NCBI RefSeq assembly: GCF_021390335.1
Contig: NZ_JAJUXK010000006.1
Coordinates: 186,001-250,000 of the forward strand
DNA: 64,000 nt
DNA from: Dyadobacter sp. CY343
GTDB taxonomy: Bacteria; Bacteroidota; Bacteroidia; Cytophagales; Spirosomataceae
Reading direction: 5' to 3'
The translations under genes were made by a program, and so were the position numbers. The notes under the pieces were generated by a model. That model had not been told where the DNA came from, made no database searches, and saw only the letters and a list, made by a program, of their open reading frames with translations. Numbering within the stretch: position 1 is the first letter of the stretch; each line of letters starts with the position of its first letter. Below, one piece after another: positions 8,805-16,360 of this stretch.

Positions 8805-9500
8805 CTACCGCATAATTTCCTTTAACACTTCCAGTGATTTGATTTCCCCCAGCCCGTCCATGTGGATTTTGTAAAAGAAAATAAGCTTCTCTAAAATCCT
8901 GGTTCTGCGGGTCCTGTCAAGCGGAACAACGCTACCAAATCGGGAAACCAAAAGCTGCCTGGCTGCTTCCAATTCAATAGGATCGACCGTTCGGGGATAA
9001 TTATTTTCACTCAATTCATTTTCCAGGTCCTCTCCGGTTTCGGTACCAAAGCCGAGGTAAGAAGATAATTGGGAAAGAAATTGAATGTGAAAATTCTCAA
9101 AATTGTCTTCTGCCTGATCGAGAAAGAGCACTGAATCCTGTATAAATTGAAACAAAGGTTCATTGCTCTCCTCCTCCCGGAGCGTTTTGCCCAAAATCTC
9201 CGTCACAAATAACGCAAGGCTCGACTTGACCACATCGAAAGGTATCGATGCGAACGGCGCGTAACATTTTATTTCCGACAACCTGTGAATGGTATCTTCT
9301 TTGCTTTTGTGGTAAACCACCATATCCAGCAGCGTAAGTGGCTGAAAGAAAGCGATTCTGTTCGTTTTCGATTTGGCGCTTCTGACCCCGTTGACGATAT
9401 AAGTCTGAATCCCGAAAGACTCGGTATATATTTTAGCGATAATGGACGATTCCCGGTAACGAATGTAGCTCAGCGCAATCCCACGGGTTTTATGAAGCAT
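8805..9500 (-). CDS. recO: DNA repair protein RecO
   Basis: 231 residues. The N-terminus MLHKTRGIALSYIRYRESSIIAKIYTE is the RecO OB-fold opening (TRGIVL..y.E.d.i..iyTe), and VNGVRSAKSK is the expected basic loop. RecO loads RecA onto SSB-coated DNA with RecR in the RecF pathway. The Bacteroidota form lacks some C-terminal zinc cysteines, and none are obvious here. TATTTTTG (9526-9519, minus) may be its -7 box. Confidence 0.92.
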   Translation of the reverse strand: MLHKTRGIALSYIRYRESSIIAKIYTESFGIQTYIVNGVRSAKSKTNRIAFFQPLTLLDMVVYHKSKEDTIHRLSEIKCYAPFASIPFDVVKSSLALFVTEILGKTLREEESNEPLFQFIQDSVLFLDQAEDNFENFHIQFLSQLSSYLGFGTETGEDLENELSENNYPRTVDPIELEAARQLLVSRFGSVVPLDRTRRTRILEKLIFFYKIHMDGLGEIKSLEVLKEIMR

Positions 9501-9683
9501 ATTGACTCACTTTTTAACCAAAAATACTTATCTTTCTGTTAGATAGATTCTCTGCCGGCGGCAATGAGATTGAAACACAATTTATCCAGCGGCTGTCCCG
9601 GAAAATTTATCGGCGTTTCGAAGCGATCAGTGATGGGAGTAAAAATCCACCTGATTTTGAAGTTTTTTGAGCTAAAGGATTTG

Positions 9684-9691
9684 TACCTTTG
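9684..9691 (+). promoter_or_regulatory. candidate -7 box upstream of the purF-like gene
   Basis: TACCTTTG fits TAnnTTTG about 106 bp before the start codon. Nearby TTTG elements lie at 14 and 24 bases, neither ideal, so only the -7 box is supported. Confidence 0.3.
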
Positions 9692-9797
9692 TAAGAAATA
9701 ACGAACTAAACAGCAGTTCAGATTCGTTGTGTTAACATTGAGGTAATACGCTTTGCATAGCTGCAAACATTCATATTTGTAACGCATTTCTCTTCCT

Positions 9798-11690
9798 ATG
9801 AGCGACGCCATTAAGCATGAGTGCGGCATAGCACTTATCCGTCTTAGAAAGCCTTATCAATACTACATCGACAAGTACGAAACGCCCATGTACGCAGTAC
9901 ACAAGCTTTCGGTGATGATGGAAAAACAGGTAAACCGGGGGCAAGATGGAGCCGGTGTAGCCAATATTAAAATTGAAGTTCCTCCCGGCAAAAGATACAT
10001 CAGCCGTTACAGATCCGTTGAGCCACAGCCGCTTACGGATATTTTCTCCAAAATTCATAAGAAGTTTCGCAAAGGTCTTAAGAACCATCGGGACCGTGCT
10101 ATGGACGCTAAGTGGTTGCAGGAAAATCTTGCATTCACCGGAGAAGTCTGGCTTGGCCACCTTCGCTATGGTACCCATGGAACCAACGAAGTGGAGAACT
10201 GCCACCCGATGCTTCGACAGAGCAACTGGAGAAGCCGCAACTTGGTGATGGCGGGTAACTTTAATATGACCAATGTTGACGAACTTTTCGGAAAACTGGT
10301 GTCATTAGGTCAACATCCTAAGGAGAAAGTTGATACTGTGACGGTCATGGAGAAAATAGGACATTTTCTGGATGAAGAGAATCAGCGCGTATTCGAACGC
10401 TTCAAAGGAGTTTACGAAAATCCGACACTTTCGGACGTTATTGAAGATAATATTGACCTCCAACGTGTATTGTACCGTTCATGCCGTGATTTTGACGGTG
10501 GCTATGCAATGTGCGGACTGACAGGATATGGCGCCTCGTTTGTAATTCGTGACCCGGCAGGTATTCGCCCGGCATATTATTATGCTGACGATGAAGTAGT
10601 TGTAGTTGCATCCGAGAAACAAGCGATCAAAGCTGCATTCAATGTGGATTATGATCAAATTCTTGAAATTACGCCAGGATCTGCGCTGATCGTTGATAAA
10701 AACGGAGAGTACAACGAATTTCCGATTCTGCCGAGACTTGAAAAACGTTCGTGCAGCTTTGAAAGGATCTATTTCTCAAGAGGAACTGACCCGAATATAT
10801 ATTACGAAAGAAAGCAGCTCGGTAAATTATTGATTCCTCAGATCTTGAAGGAAATCGATTACGATCTCGAAAACACCATTTTCTCTTACATTCCAAACAC
10901 TGCTGAAACCGCATTCCTTGGGATGATCGAAGGTTTGGAAGAATACCTTGCCAAGAAGCGCAAACAGGCTATTATGGAAGGTATCTTGTTCGAGGAGGAT
11001 CTGGAAAAGGTATTATCTTTCCGGCCAAGGATCGAAAAGTTGGTTACGAAAGATGTAAAATCCCGGACATTCATTACTGCTGACGCATTGCGCGATGATA
11101 TGGTATCCAGTGTTTACGATACCACTTTTGAGGTGGTGCGTAAAAATGTTGATACTGTCGTGATAATCGATGATTCTATTGTTCGGGGTACCACCCTGGA
11201 AAAGAGCATATTGACTATGCTTGACAGGTTAAAACCGAAGAAAATCGTAGTAGCATCATCTGCTCCGCAGATCCGTTTTCCGGATTGCTACGGTATTGAT
11301 ATGTCAAAAATGAAGGATTTTGTGGCTTTCAGAGCGGTTTTGAAGCTTTTGGAAGAGCGGGATCTGGATTATCTATTGGAAGATGTTTATACCAAGAGTG
11401 TAACTTCAATAGCGACCAAAAATCCATATCATACCAATTTTGTCAAGGCGCTTTACGAACCTTTTACTGATGAAGAGATTTCACAGAAAATAGCTGAGAT
11501 CATCCGTCCAAAGGATTTGAATGCAGAAATTTCAGTTGTATTTCAGACCGTCGAGAACTTGCATAAAGCTTGCCCTGAGCATTTGGGTGATTGGTATTTC
11601 ACTGGAAATTATCCTACCCAAGGTGGAAATAAAGTTGTTAACAAAGCATTTTCCAACTCGTACGAAGGAAAATTGGAACGTGCCTATTAA
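9798..11690 (+). CDS. purF: Amidophosphoribosyltransferase-like protein, long Bacteroidota form
   Basis: 630 residues, longer than the usual 450-510 of PurF. The N-terminal glutaminase half has the nucleophile-type Cys at residue 9 (KHECGIAL) and NRGQDGAGVA. It lacks a Cys directly after Met, so either a short propeptide is removed or the enzyme is divergent. The C-terminal phosphoribosyltransferase half has the PRPP loop VVIIDDSIVRGTT. PurF makes phosphoribosylamine, the first step of purine synthesis. Bacteroidota commonly carry this long form beside a canonical one. A strong terminator follows. The family is certain; the exact reaction of this paralogue is inferred. Confidence 0.88.
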   Translation: MSDAIKHECGIALIRLRKPYQYYIDKYETPMYAVHKLSVMMEKQVNRGQDGAGVANIKIEVPPGKRYISRYRSVEPQPLTDIFSKIHKKFRKGLKNHRDRAMDAKWLQENLAFTGEVWLGHLRYGTHGTNEVENCHPMLRQSNWRSRNLVMAGNFNMTNVDELFGKLVSLGQHPKEKVDTVTVMEKIGHFLDEENQRVFERFKGVYENPTLSDVIEDNIDLQRVLYRSCRDFDGGYAMCGLTGYGASFVIRDPAGIRPAYYYADDEVVVVASEKQAIKAAFNVDYDQILEITPGSALIVDKNGEYNEFPILPRLEKRSCSFERIYFSRGTDPNIYYERKQLGKLLIPQILKEIDYDLENTIFSYIPNTAETAFLGMIEGLEEYLAKKRKQAIMEGILFEEDLEKVLSFRPRIEKLVTKDVKSRTFITADALRDDMVSSVYDTTFEVVRKNVDTVVIIDDSIVRGTTLEKSILTMLDRLKPKKIVVASSAPQIRFPDCYGIDMSKMKDFVAFRAVLKLLEERDLDYLLEDVYTKSVTSIATKNPYHTNFVKALYEPFTDEEISQKIAEIIRPKDLNAEISVVFQTVENLHKACPEHLGDWYFTGNYPTQGGNKVVNKAFSNSYEGKLERAY

Positions 11691-11715
11691 TATTCAGAGT
11701 AAAAATTAGAAGATC

Positions 11716-11746
11716 AGCCGCCCTGTTCCAGGGCGGCTATTTTTTT
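11716..11746 (+). terminator. Rho-independent terminator after purF-like gene
   Basis: A perfect 10-bp GC-rich stem (AGCCGCCCTG / CAGGGCGGCT) with a 3-base loop is followed by a run of seven T. Confidence 0.92.
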
Positions 11747-11794
11747 AAAGACCTGATTCGGCTAACTTGCCGGCTTAAAACTAACCTGTAACCG

Positions 11795-12310
11795 ATGCTA
11801 CATTTTAACAAAATCCGATCTGTAAAGATCTTTTCATTACTTTTTACATTCCTGCTTCTGGGCGGTGTTTCGAATGCACAAACCGCCACAGGAACCCTCA
11901 ATGATCTCAATTTCCTGGAAGGTCACTGGCTGGGAACATACAACGGCGGCCCGATCGAAGCTTCGTGGACTGCGCCGGCAGGTGGCAACATTATGGGTTA
12001 TATTCGTATGATCAAAGACGACAAGCCTGCACTTTACGAGGTTTTCGCATTTGAACAGACAGAAAAAGGTCCGGTTGCGAGGGTTAAGCATTTCAAACCC
12101 GGGCTGATTGCCTTGGAAGAAAAAGACGTTTCAGATACTTACAATTTTATTGAAGCAAAAAAGAACCAGGCGCTATTTGAAAAAGATGATATCTCTGTGA
12201 GAATTATCTACGAAAGACGCTCTCAGAATCAACTGGTTATACAGAGAGGAAAAATGGAGAACAATAAATGGGTATTTGTAGACCTTTTTGTTTTTAACAG
12301 AATCCCTTAA
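11795..12310 (+). CDS. Secreted DUF6265-like protein
   Basis: 171 residues with a signal peptide (FSLLFTFLLLGGVSNAQ). The mature start, DLNFLEGHWLGTYNGGPIE, and the phrase WTAPAGGNIMGYIRM are characteristic of the DUF6265 family, whose function is unknown. The fold is probably lipocalin-like, with alternating strands to the C-terminal VDLFVFNRIP. No catalytic residues are evident. It is a single-gene unit between two terminators. Confidence 0.8.
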   Translation: MLHFNKIRSVKIFSLLFTFLLLGGVSNAQTATGTLNDLNFLEGHWLGTYNGGPIEASWTAPAGGNIMGYIRMIKDDKPALYEVFAFEQTEKGPVARVKHFKPGLIALEEKDVSDTYNFIEAKKNQALFEKDDISVRIIYERRSQNQLVIQRGKMENNKWVFVDLFVFNRIP

Positions 12311-12331
12311 TTTTTGCCCGAAAACAAAAAA

Positions 12332-12366
12332 GAGGCGGCAAGTTGTATATTCAGCTGCCGCCTTTA
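12332..12366. terminator. Bidirectional terminator between convergent genes
   Basis: An 8-bp stem AGGCGGCA / TGCCGCCT (12333-12340 and 12356-12363) is flanked by A-rich sequence on the left and T-rich on the right. It serves the DUF6265-like gene and the convergent DMT transporter gene, whose stop codon touches it. Confidence 0.85.
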
Positions 12367-12810
12367 ATTTTTTATGATCAGGTAAACTCCTGCAACCAGT
12401 AATATCGCACCCACAATCCTTGGGAAAGAAATCTGATGAACTACGAAACCCTGCAAACCAAAATGGTCAATAGTCATCACTGCGACCATTTGTCCGGCTA
12501 CTACCAGACAGATCATATTCGCCGAACCGATGTGCCTGACGATCATGATCACAGTCAAAACATAGAAAGCACCCAGCGCGCCGCCCATAAATCGCGTCCA
12601 GGAGATTTGCTTTAAATCGCTGAGAGAAGGAACAGGATTTTGGTTGAAACAGGCAAAAGCAATCAGCAGGATCACTAATCCAACAAAGAAAGAGCTGATT
12701 GCAGCCAGGATAGGATTGTTAATCGATTCGCGGAGCTGCACATTGACTCCCGACTGCACGGCATTAGAAATTCCGATCAGAAAAGCCAGAAACAGGAAAA
12801 GCCAATTCAT
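12364..12810 (-). CDS. DMT-family inner-membrane transporter (DUF606/YdcZ-like)
   Basis: 148 residues with five hydrophobic segments (about 1-20, 33-54, 71-90, 95-112 and 128-147). The opening AFLIGISNAVQSGVNVQLRE and the GGALGAFYVLTVIMIVRHIGSANMICLVVAGQ region fit the small DUF606 members of the drug/metabolite transporter superfamily. These probably act as dimers of half-size units. The substrate is unknown. It follows nuoK by 39 bp on the same strand and may be read from the nuo transcript, but no functional link is evident. Confidence 0.82.
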   Translation of the reverse strand: MNWLFLFLAFLIGISNAVQSGVNVQLRESINNPILAAISSFFVGLVILLIAFACFNQNPVPSLSDLKQISWTRFMGGALGAFYVLTVIMIVRHIGSANMICLVVAGQMVAVMTIDHFGLQGFVVHQISFPRIVGAILLVAGVYLIIKN

Positions 12811-12849
12811 TTATAAAGGATTTATACAGCTTCGCAACAAATGCATTGC

Positions 12850-13161
12850 CTATCTTTTCAATTCGTCCAGCTTGTCCGGGTCGACAGTCTTAAAATGACC
12901 ATATACCCGCAATACAATCGCAAGCGCAACCGTGACCTCGGCAGCCGCAACTACCATCACAAATAAAGCGAAAAGTTGTCCGCTTAGCCGATCTGAGTCA
13001 TACCTGCTAAACGCAACCAGATTTAGATTAACTGCATTCAGCATTAATTCGATACCCAATAAAATTCCGACAAAGTGTCGTTTTGTGATCGCCACAGCCA
13101 ATCCGGTAGCAAACAGTATCGCTGCGACGATTAAGTAATGATATATGGAAATAGCGCTCAT
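12850..13161 (-). CDS. nuoK: NADH-quinone oxidoreductase subunit K
   Basis: 103 residues, three membrane helices. The NuoK pattern HYLIVAAILFATGLAVAITKRHFVGILLGIELMLNAVNLNLVAFSRY includes the conserved membrane Glu in GIELMLNAVNLN, and a second Glu lies in the last helix (AAAEVTVALAI). NuoK lies in the proton-pumping arm of complex I. Its start overlaps the nuoJ stop by 4 bp, indicating translational coupling. nuoL, nuoM and nuoN do not follow. Confidence 0.96.
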   Translation of the reverse strand: MSAISIYHYLIVAAILFATGLAVAITKRHFVGILLGIELMLNAVNLNLVAFSRYDSDRLSGQLFALFVMVVAAAEVTVALAIVLRVYGHFKTVDPDKLDELKR

Positions 13162-13688
13162 TGTGCCGGATTACGGTTTAGGGCGAGATAAGCAGCACCA
13201 ATCAACGCTACAAGAAGTAAAATTGCGGCAATCTCAAAAGGTAACAAATGTGAAGTCATTAATTCCACGCCAATAGTCTTAATCGTCGATTTCCGACTCA
13301 CTGCATCGCCTGACATTCGGAAATTGGCCGAAAAAATGATTTTTGCAAGCACACCCACAATTCCAATTCCAATCGCAAAACCCCACAATCTCCGCGTGAT
13401 CGGTACCTCTACCCTATTGTGCCTGGAAGGTCCATCCTGCTGACTGGCGCGTTGGGTTAGCATGATTCCAAACATCAGCAATACGAGAATGCCACCTACA
13501 TAAATCATGATCTGAGCAACTCCCAGAAAATCGGCGCCGGCTAAAACGAATAATGCAGCGATGCCCAAAAACGCTAATAATAATGCAAATGCACCGTATA
13601 TCAGATTTTTAGAAAACAAAATGAAAAGCGCAGCCAGAATCGCAAGTGCTGAAAATCCATAAAATGCGGCTACTTCCATTGTTTCCAA
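13158..13688 (-). CDS. nuoJ: NADH-quinone oxidoreductase subunit J
   Basis: 176 residues with five hydrophobic helices. AFALLLAFLGIAALFVLAGADFLGVAQIMIYVGGILVLLMFGIML is the core NuoJ signature, with the pi-bulge helix around IMIYVGGILVLLMFG. It is a membrane subunit of complex I. It sits 24 bp after nuoI and overlaps nuoK by 4 bp. Confidence 0.95.
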   Translation of the reverse strand: METMEVAAFYGFSALAILAALFILFSKNLIYGAFALLLAFLGIAALFVLAGADFLGVAQIMIYVGGILVLLMFGIMLTQRASQQDGPSRHNRVEVPITRRLWGFAIGIGIVGVLAKIIFSANFRMSGDAVSRKSTIKTIGVELMTSHLLPFEIAAILLLVALIGAAYLALNRNPAQ

Positions 13689-13712
13689 TCTAGTGATCTC
13701 TTAAAATACTAC

Positions 13713-14978
13713 TTATTCCTTCGCCCTGGGCTTCATTGTTGGCTTAAAAGCTGGCTTCGCAGGTGCAGGCGCTTCTGCCGGAGTTTCAGCTGTCGGCTTT
13801 TCTTCTTCCTTCTCTGCCGCAACCACCTTCGGCTTCATCGTCGGTTTGAATGCAGGCTTTGGAGTAGCAGGCGCTTCTGCCGGAGTTTCAGCAACAGGCT
13901 TTTCATCCGGGTTTTCCGTCGGAGCTACCCTCGGCTTCATCGATGGTTTGAATGCAGGTTTGGCAGCAACAGGTATTTCCGCTGGCGTTTCAGCAACAGG
14001 CTTTTCTTCCGGCTTTTCCGTCGGAGCTACCCTCGGCTTCATCGATGGTTTGAATGCAGGTTTGGCAGCAAAAGGTATTTCCGCTGGCGTCTCGGCAACA
14101 GGCTTTTCTTCCTCCTTTTGCTCAGAAACAACCTTAGGCTTCAAAGTGGGCCGAAATGCAGGCTTCGCGACAGGTGCTTCTTCCAACTTTTCAGCCTCTA
14201 TCTTTGGTTCACTATCTGCAACGGGAGCCGCGGGATTTTTTGGCTTAAAAATTGGTCGCGCAGCTGGTTTTACTTCCTTACTTTCTTCAATCGCAGGCGC
14301 AAGATTTTCATCACTTACTACTGGCTTTGGCTTCGGTTTGAAAACCGGGCGAGCAGCAGGAGCCGCTGTGGCCGAAGTTTCAGCCGTTTCAGGCTTGGCA
14401 GCAGGTTTTGCAGCAACTTTCAAAGCTTCTTTTTCCTTTTGGAATTGATCGAGCAACTGACGCTTTTCATCGGCTTGTTCGGCTGTCAGATTGGAATAGT
14501 TGTAAACCATATCCCTGACATCGAACTCGCTGTAATCAAAAGTCTTGGTCATTGTCAGACATTCCGTCGGACAAACCGTTGTGCAAAGCCCACAGTAGCA
14601 GCACTTTGCCATATCAATGTCGAATTTAGCCGCATAAAGCCTGATCGGGGAACCGTCGGAGGCGCGGCCCACTTCTTCAATTGCACGAATAGGCTCGATT
14701 TCAATGCAATCAACGGGACAAACTTTCACACATTTATCGCAAACAATGCAATCGTCCATCTCATTGTGCAATCGGTAACGCCCGTTGTCAGGAATAGGAA
14801 TACTTTCCTGCGGGTATTGGATCGTCACCATTCCATCCTGCTGATCGTAAAAATCGCCTGATCGAATGTCTACAAGGCTGCGTCGCTTCCGGGCATTCCA
14901 AAAATGCCGGAGTGTGAGGCGCATCCCTGTGACCGTGGTCGAGATCCCTTCTGATATATTTTTAAAGTAGGTTGACAA
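13713..14978 (-). CDS. nuoI: NADH-quinone oxidoreductase subunit I with long repetitive C-terminal tail
   Basis: 421 residues, more than twice the usual 140-190. The first 180 residues are a normal NuoI. They have two 4Fe-4S motifs, Cys77/80/83 with 87 (CIVCDKCVKVCP) and Cys126/129/132 with 136 (CYCGLCTTVCP), which carry electrons along the peripheral arm of complex I. From about residue 185 the chain is a disordered Pro/Ala/Lys/Glu tail ending in nearly four 34-residue tandem units (KPAFKPSMKPRVAPTE type). The tail has no known role in complex I. The gene begins a nuoI-nuoJ-nuoK block. The reading frame is continuous, so this is not an assembly join. Confidence 0.93.
   Translation of the reverse strand: MSTYFKNISEGISTTVTGMRLTLRHFWNARKRRSLVDIRSGDFYDQQDGMVTIQYPQESIPIPDNGRYRLHNEMDDCIVCDKCVKVCPVDCIEIEPIRAIEEVGRASDGSPIRLYAAKFDIDMAKCCYCGLCTTVCPTECLTMTKTFDYSEFDVRDMVYNYSNLTAEQADEKRQLLDQFQKEKEALKVAAKPAAKPETAETSATAAPAARPVFKPKPKPVVSDENLAPAIEESKEVKPAARPIFKPKNPAAPVADSEPKIEAEKLEEAPVAKPAFRPTLKPKVVSEQKEEEKPVAETPAEIPFAAKPAFKPSMKPRVAPTEKPEEKPVAETPAEIPVAAKPAFKPSMKPRVAPTENPDEKPVAETPAEAPATPKPAFKPTMKPKVVAAEKEEEKPTAETPAEAPAPAKPAFKPTMKPRAKE
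13725..14160 (-). repeat. Tandem 102-bp coding repeats in the nuoI 3' part
   Basis: The encoded tail shows successive 34-residue units beginning KPVAETPAEIP, with the core AAKPAFKPSMKPR. There are about four recognisable units and degenerate ones upstream. The second and third units are nearly identical at the DNA level, which suggests recent slippage or unequal exchange. Confidence 0.85.
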
Positions 14979-15110
14979 ATCAATCTATATTAACACACTA
15001 TCTATGCCCTGTGGCAAAGATAGAGTAACTGGTTTAATACTGCTTATTTAAAAACTTACTGATCTGCATTTCGGTTCAATAATATTGCCTGATTCAGGTG
15101 AAATCACAGG

Positions 15111-16355
15111 CTAAGAACACTCACCTTCGACCATTTGAATAATATGCGTCAAATACCGCTTTGCGAGAACTTCCCTGTCAAAATGCTTTTTTGCAAATAA
15201 ATATCCATTCATTCCCTGAGTTGCCGCCACGCTCGGGTTATCCATATAATATCTTATTTTTTCAGCAAGGTCCTGTGGATTTTCGGGCTCAACGAAAATT
15301 CCCGCATTGGCCGATTCAACCAGCTCGCGGGAAGCGCCGCCGATGGCCAGTAAAACCGGTTTTTGGCAGGAGAAATAATCGAAGGTTTTGTTGCTGTAAA
15401 TCGTTTTAAAAATCTCCGCCTGCTTCAAAACCGACATTCCGGCATCCGCTGAACATATATATTCCAACACTTCCGGCTTTGGAAGTGGATCTATAAATGT
15501 GATATTGTTCAATCCTTTCGCGTGAGCTTCTGCGATTAAACTGCGTTTTTCCGGCCCGTCTCCAATCAGTACGAAGTGTGCGTTGGTATCAGAAAGCAAA
15601 GCGGCGGCTTGGAGAATTTGAGTCAGACTATTTGCCACACCGTGTGCACCCGCGTAAATCAGCACGAAACGATTTTCCCAACCGAGCCTGTTTCTAACTG
15701 CATTTCTGTCTACCTCTGCCAGAATTTTATCTGCTAAAACAAAATCCGCAGCGTTGGGGATCACGACAATTTTCCCATTTCTAACGCTTTTTTTACTGAT
15801 TAAAAAATCTCTGAAAGCTGGGGTTAATACATTGATCAGGCTGGCTTTCCTATATAAAGTTGCTTCCAGCCAAAATGACAACCGAATCAACAAGCGATTT
15901 TTTAGTATGCCGGTTTCTATCGCAGATTCGGGCCACAAGTCCCTGACTTCAAACACAAACGGAATGCGTTTCACAACAGAAATCAACCAACCCGCCAGAC
16001 CGACAAACAAAGGTGGAGAAGTCACTATTACAGCATCGCATTTGATTTTTACCAAAAATAAACCTGCGTACAAAGCACACAATACAAAAGACAAGTAGCT
16101 CCAAATCCGGCCAACAAATCCGGAATGATACCCGGGCGCAACGTAGCAACTAATTACCCGCGCGCCACCGGCACTGGTATATTCAGAAAACCGCGGATGC
16201 CTTCCGTTACCGAAGCCCGACATATAATGTACATTTCCAGCAAGTACAGTTACGTTATGCCCGCATTCGATCCAGATTCTCGTCGTTTCGTTCCAACGCG
16301 CGCCACCGCCTTCATGGTCTTTGAGAAAAAACTGATGTATCAGAAGTATGTGCAT
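15111..16355 (-). CDS. Glycosyltransferase family 4 (WbuB-like)
   Basis: 414 residues from the ATG at 16355 (MHILLIHQFFLKDHEGGG). A longer frame runs into the preceding gene and is rejected. The N-terminal domain has the GGGARWNETTRIW motif of WbuB-type enzymes. The C-terminal GT-B domain has FVLIYAGAHGVANSL and an EX7E-like region around KTIYSNKTFDYFSCQKPVLL. Such enzymes transfer amino sugars such as FucNAc in O-antigen or exopolysaccharide synthesis; the exact sugar cannot be read. It follows the heparinase-like gene by 5 bp in a leftward operon. Confidence 0.9.
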   Translation of the reverse strand: MHILLIHQFFLKDHEGGGARWNETTRIWIECGHNVTVLAGNVHYMSGFGNGRHPRFSEYTSAGGARVISCYVAPGYHSGFVGRIWSYLSFVLCALYAGLFLVKIKCDAVIVTSPPLFVGLAGWLISVVKRIPFVFEVRDLWPESAIETGILKNRLLIRLSFWLEATLYRKASLINVLTPAFRDFLISKKSVRNGKIVVIPNAADFVLADKILAEVDRNAVRNRLGWENRFVLIYAGAHGVANSLTQILQAAALLSDTNAHFVLIGDGPEKRSLIAEAHAKGLNNITFIDPLPKPEVLEYICSADAGMSVLKQAEIFKTIYSNKTFDYFSCQKPVLLAIGGASRELVESANAGIFVEPENPQDLAEKIRYYMDNPSVAATQGMNGYLFAKKHFDREVLAKRYLTHIIQMVEGECS

Positions 16356-16360
16356 TTTGT

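Noticed and set aside
9539..9829. Leftward 96-codon frame before the purF-like gene
   Set aside because: It lies in the AT-rich promoter region and overlaps the start of purF; the protein looks random.
13846..14448. Rightward 200-codon frame opposite nuoI
   Set aside because: It is the antisense shadow of the repetitive NuoI tail (Gly/Ala/Phe-rich repeats).
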